From the NCBI GenBank assembly GCA_023388235.1, contig JAEWGQ010000164.1, positions 1-29,385 of the forward strand: DNA of 29,385 nucleotides. Direction: 5' to 3'. The stretch comes from Actinomycetes bacterium. GTDB taxonomy: Bacteria; Actinomycetota; Actinomycetes; Actinomycetales; Cellulomonadaceae. Made by a program: the position numbers and the translations under genes. Below, piece after piece: positions 27,311 through 29,385 of the stretch; within the stretch, counting starts at the first letter, position 1, and the number at the start of each line of letters is the position of its first letter. Below the pieces are notes generated by a model. It saw only the letters and a program-made list of their open reading frames with translations. It was not told the DNA's origin and made no database searches.

Positions 27311-29002
27311 GTGACCGAGCCGACCGCCCCCGCCGCCCCCGCGAGCCTGCCGCGCGGCGGGGCCGCCCACCCCGTGGCGGACGCCCCCGGGGCGTTCGAC
27401 GTGTACGACACGACCCTGCGCGACGGGGCCCAGCAGGAGGGGATGAACCTCTCCGTGGCCGACAAGCTCGCGATCGCGCCGCTGCTCGACGAGCTCGGCG
27501 TGGGGTACATCGAGGGCGGCTGGCCGGGCGCGATCCCGAAGGACACCGAGTTCTTCGCGCGGGCGGCCAAGGAGCTGGACCTGCGGCACGCCGTGCTCAC
27601 GGCGTTCGGGGCGACCCGCAAGCCCGGGGTGCGGGCGTGGGACGACCCGCAGCTGCGCGCCCTGCTCGACTCCGAGGCGCCGGTGGTGACGCTGGTCGCC
27701 AAGTCGGACTCGCGGCACGTCGAGCGCGCGCTGCGCACCACCGGGGCCGAGAACCTCGCGATGGTCGCCGACTCGGTGCGGCTGCTCGTCCAGGAGGGGC
27801 GCCGGGTGGTCGTGGACGCCGAGCACTTCTTCGACGGCTTCCGGTACGACCCGGCGTACGCGCGGGACGTGGTGCTGGCGGCGGTCGAGGCCGGCGCGGA
27901 GACGGTCGTGCTGTGCGACACGAACGGGGGGATGCTGCCGACCCAGGTGGCCGCGGTGATCGCGGACCTGCGCGCCGCGCTCGGCACCGCCGACCCGCTG
28001 ACCCGGCTCGGGGTGCACGCCCACAACGACTCCGGCTGCGCGGTGGCGAACTCGCTCGCGGCCGTCGAGGCGGGGGCGGTGCACCTGCAGGGCACCGTCA
28101 ACGGGTACGGGGAGCGCACCGGCAACGCCGACCTGCTCGCCACCGTCGCCAACCTGGAGCTCAAGACGGGGCGCAGCGTCCTGGTCCCGCCGGCCGACCG
28201 CCCCGGGGGCCTGGCCGAGATGACGCGGATCGCGCACCAGATCAGCGAGATCACCAACATCGCGCCCTTCGCGCGCCAGCCGTACGTCGGCGCGAGCGCG
28301 TTCGCGCACAAGGCCGGGCTGCACGCCTCGGCGATCCGCGTCGACCCGGACCTGTACCAGCACATCGACCCGCAGGCCGTCGGCAACGACATGCGGATGC
28401 TGGTCTCGGAGATGGCCGGGCGGGCGTCGATCGAGCTCAAGGGCCGCGAGCTCGGCTTCGACCTCGCGGGGCAGGACGAGGTGCTGGGCCGCGTGACGCA
28501 GCGGGTCAAGGACGCCGAGGCGCAGGGCTACACCTACGACGCCGCGGACGCGTCGTTCGAGCTGCTGCTCGCGGAGGAGGTCGAGGGCGGGCGCCCGGCG
28601 TACTTCCGGGTCGAGTCCTGGCGGACCATCGTCGAGCGCGCCGGTTCGCGCGGCACCCCCGCGACCGCCGAGGCGACCGTGAAGCTGCACGCCGGCGGCG
28701 AGCGCACCGTCGCCACCGGCGAGGGCAACGGCCCGGTGAACGCCCTCGACCAGGCGCTGCGGCTCGCGCTGCAGCGGGTGTACCCGGAGCTGGCCGAGTT
28801 CGAGCTCATCGACTTCAAGGTCCGCATCCTCGACGCCATGCACGGCACCGACGCGGTCACCCGGGTGCTCATCGAGACCTCCGACGGGCAGACCGCGTGG
28901 AGCACCGTCGGCGTCGGGCCGAACCTGATCGAGGCGTCCTGGGAGGCGCTCACGGACTCCGCGATCTGGGGTCTGCGGAACCGCGGGGTGGCGCCGCGCT
29001 GA
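27311..29002 (+). CDS. cimA: (R)-Citramalate synthase
   Basis: Condenses pyruvate with acetyl-CoA to citramalate, feeding 2-oxobutyrate into isoleucine synthesis without threonine. 563 residues. TIM-barrel HMGL-like domain: VYDTTLRDGAQQEG (Asp33, Arg37, Asp38: metal and catalytic residues), YIEGGWPGAIPKD, CDTNGGMLPTQVA, VHAHNDSGCAVANS (His236, His238 metal ligands), NGYGERTGNADLL; then FAHKAGLHASAI and a C-terminal LeuA-dimer regulatory domain (NGPVNALDQALRLALQRVYP; YDAADASFELLL). EGGWPG and the length favour the CimA/2-isopropylmalate-synthase-like group rather than LeuA or homocitrate synthase. GTG 27311 has a weak GAGAGAAG upstream. Governed by the leader-peptide attenuator. Confidence 0.93.
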   Translation: MTEPTAPAAPASLPRGGAAHPVADAPGAFDVYDTTLRDGAQQEGMNLSVADKLAIAPLLDELGVGYIEGGWPGAIPKDTEFFARAAKELDLRHAVLTAFGATRKPGVRAWDDPQLRALLDSEAPVVTLVAKSDSRHVERALRTTGAENLAMVADSVRLLVQEGRRVVVDAEHFFDGFRYDPAYARDVVLAAVEAGAETVVLCDTNGGMLPTQVAAVIADLRAALGTADPLTRLGVHAHNDSGCAVANSLAAVEAGAVHLQGTVNGYGERTGNADLLATVANLELKTGRSVLVPPADRPGGLAEMTRIAHQISEITNIAPFARQPYVGASAFAHKAGLHASAIRVDPDLYQHIDPQAVGNDMRMLVSEMAGRASIELKGRELGFDLAGQDEVLGRVTQRVKDAEAQGYTYDAADASFELLLAEEVEGGRPAYFRVESWRTIVERAGSRGTPATAEATVKLHAGGERTVATGEGNGPVNALDQALRLALQRVYPELAEFELIDFKVRILDAMHGTDAVTRVLIETSDGQTAWSTVGVGPNLIEASWEALTDSAIWGLRNRGVAPR

Positions 29003-29031
29003 GGCGTGCCGCGCCGAGCCGCGCCCGGTGG

Positions 29032-29037
29032 CATCCT
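29032..29037 (+). promoter_or_regulatory. -10-like box CATCCT before the glycerate kinase
   Basis: CATCCT followed by six bases and GTG 29044, the spacing seen at other leaderless starts in this window; that GTG opens an eight-codon frame rather than the kinase. Confidence 0.35.
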
Positions 29038-29043
29038 GCCCTC

Positions 29044-29070
29044 GTGAGCCCCGTGGACCGGGCCCCGTGA
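29044..29070 (+). CDS. Possible leaderless upstream mini-ORF (MSPVDRAP)
   Basis: GTG-AGC-CCC-GTG-GAC-CGG-GCC-CCG-TGA, eight sense codons. The TGA overlaps the kinase start as GTGA. The kinase has no Shine-Dalgarno, so ribosomes finishing this frame could restart on the kinase. It could equally be a chance frame. Confidence 0.35.
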   Translation: MSPVDRAP

Positions 29071-29385
29071 GGGTCGTCGTCGCGCTCGACTCGTACAAGG
29101 GCTGCCTGAGCAGCGCCGAGGCGGGCGCCGCGGCGCGCGCGGGGGTGCTGGCGGCGGTGCCGGACGCCGAGGTGCGCGTGCTGCCCGTGGCCGACGGCGG
29201 CGAGGGCACCGTGGACGCGCTGCTGCACGGGGCGGGCGGGCGGCGGGTGGTCGCCCCGACGGTGGACGCGTTCGGGCGGCCGTTGGACGCGGTGTACGCG
29301 CTGCTCGCCGACGGCACCGCCGTGGTGGAGGCGGCGTCCTGCCTCGGGCTGGCGCAGGCCGGGGCGGTCGACGCGACGCTGCCCC
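29067..29385 (+). CDS. glxK: Glycerate kinase, 5' part (runs off the window)
   Basis: Phosphorylates D-glycerate (GK-I family, glycerate 2-kinase in E. coli GlxK). About 106 codons are present. The start MRVVVALDSYKGCLSSAEAG matches the family N-terminus (MKIVIAPDSYKESLSA in E. coli) at the first residue, so GTG 29067 is secure. VLPVADGGEGTVDALL and VVEAASCLGLA are further signature segments. No Shine-Dalgarno precedes it; it overlaps a mini-ORF by GTGA. The C-terminal two thirds lie outside the window. Confidence 0.9.
   Translation, partial: MRVVVALDSYKGCLSSAEAGAAARAGVLAAVPDAEVRVLPVADGGEGTVDALLHGAGGRRVVAPTVDAFGRPLDAVYALLADGTAVVEAASCLGLAQAGAVDATLP

Overview
The window is very GC-rich (well over 70% by eye), codons almost always end in G or C, and GTG starts, GTGA stop/start overlaps and TANNNT boxes 6-7 bases before start codons (leaderless transcription) recur. 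Together with a GatCAB amidotransferase operon, a mycobacterial-type [2Fe-2S] dihydroxyacid dehydratase and an actinobacterial BRCT-tailed LigA, this points to an actinobacterium, probably Cellulomonas or a near relative (inference; no rRNA present).

Layout. 1-864: a possible tail of an upstream gene, a low-complexity stretch, and two paralogous small XRE regulators resembling controller (C) proteins, the second preceded by a 32-bp interrupted palindrome. 978-5184: a short CPxWC protein, NAD-dependent DNA ligase ligA, a GNAT acetyltransferase coupled by a GTGA overlap, and a conserved hypothetical. 5254-8574: gatC-gatA-gatB, closed by a 15-bp hairpin. 8713-12274: a RimJ/RimL-like acetyltransferase, then on the minus strand two DoxX-family membrane-protein units that are duplicates including promoter, terminator and DosR/DevR-like boxes, then a CPD photolyase. 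12528-14118: a TipA-type MerR regulator with an apparent internal ribosome-binding site for a separate drug-binding domain, divergent from a pterin-dehydratase-like/VOC fusion.

14240-29002 is dominated by branched-chain amino acid synthesis: two different dihydroxyacid dehydratases (ilvD, E. coli-like and Mycobacterium-like), then an oligo-1,6-glucosidase and a lipoprotein, then ilvB-ilvN-ilvC, an ASCH-domain protein, leuB, ilvE and cimA. CimA makes 2-oxobutyrate from pyruvate via citramalate, so isoleucine could be made without threonine deaminase. IlvBN, IlvC, IlvD and IlvE then complete valine and isoleucine, and LeuB belongs to the leucine branch; leuA and leuCD are not here. A glycerate kinase runs off the right edge.

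The most notable content is regulatory. ilvBNC and cimA each sit behind a tiny leader peptide ([14 protein letters not shown] and MSGLPIVIA) whose start lies at the predicted transcription start, followed by a hairpin with a U-run: two transcription attenuators, one reading Leu/Val codons and one Ile/Val codons. They are the only hairpins I saw with U-runs; the ordinary terminators are GC-only. The DosR-like boxes at the doxX pair and the TipA-type internal start are the other strong leads. I saw no mobile element, CRISPR array, tRNA or rRNA.
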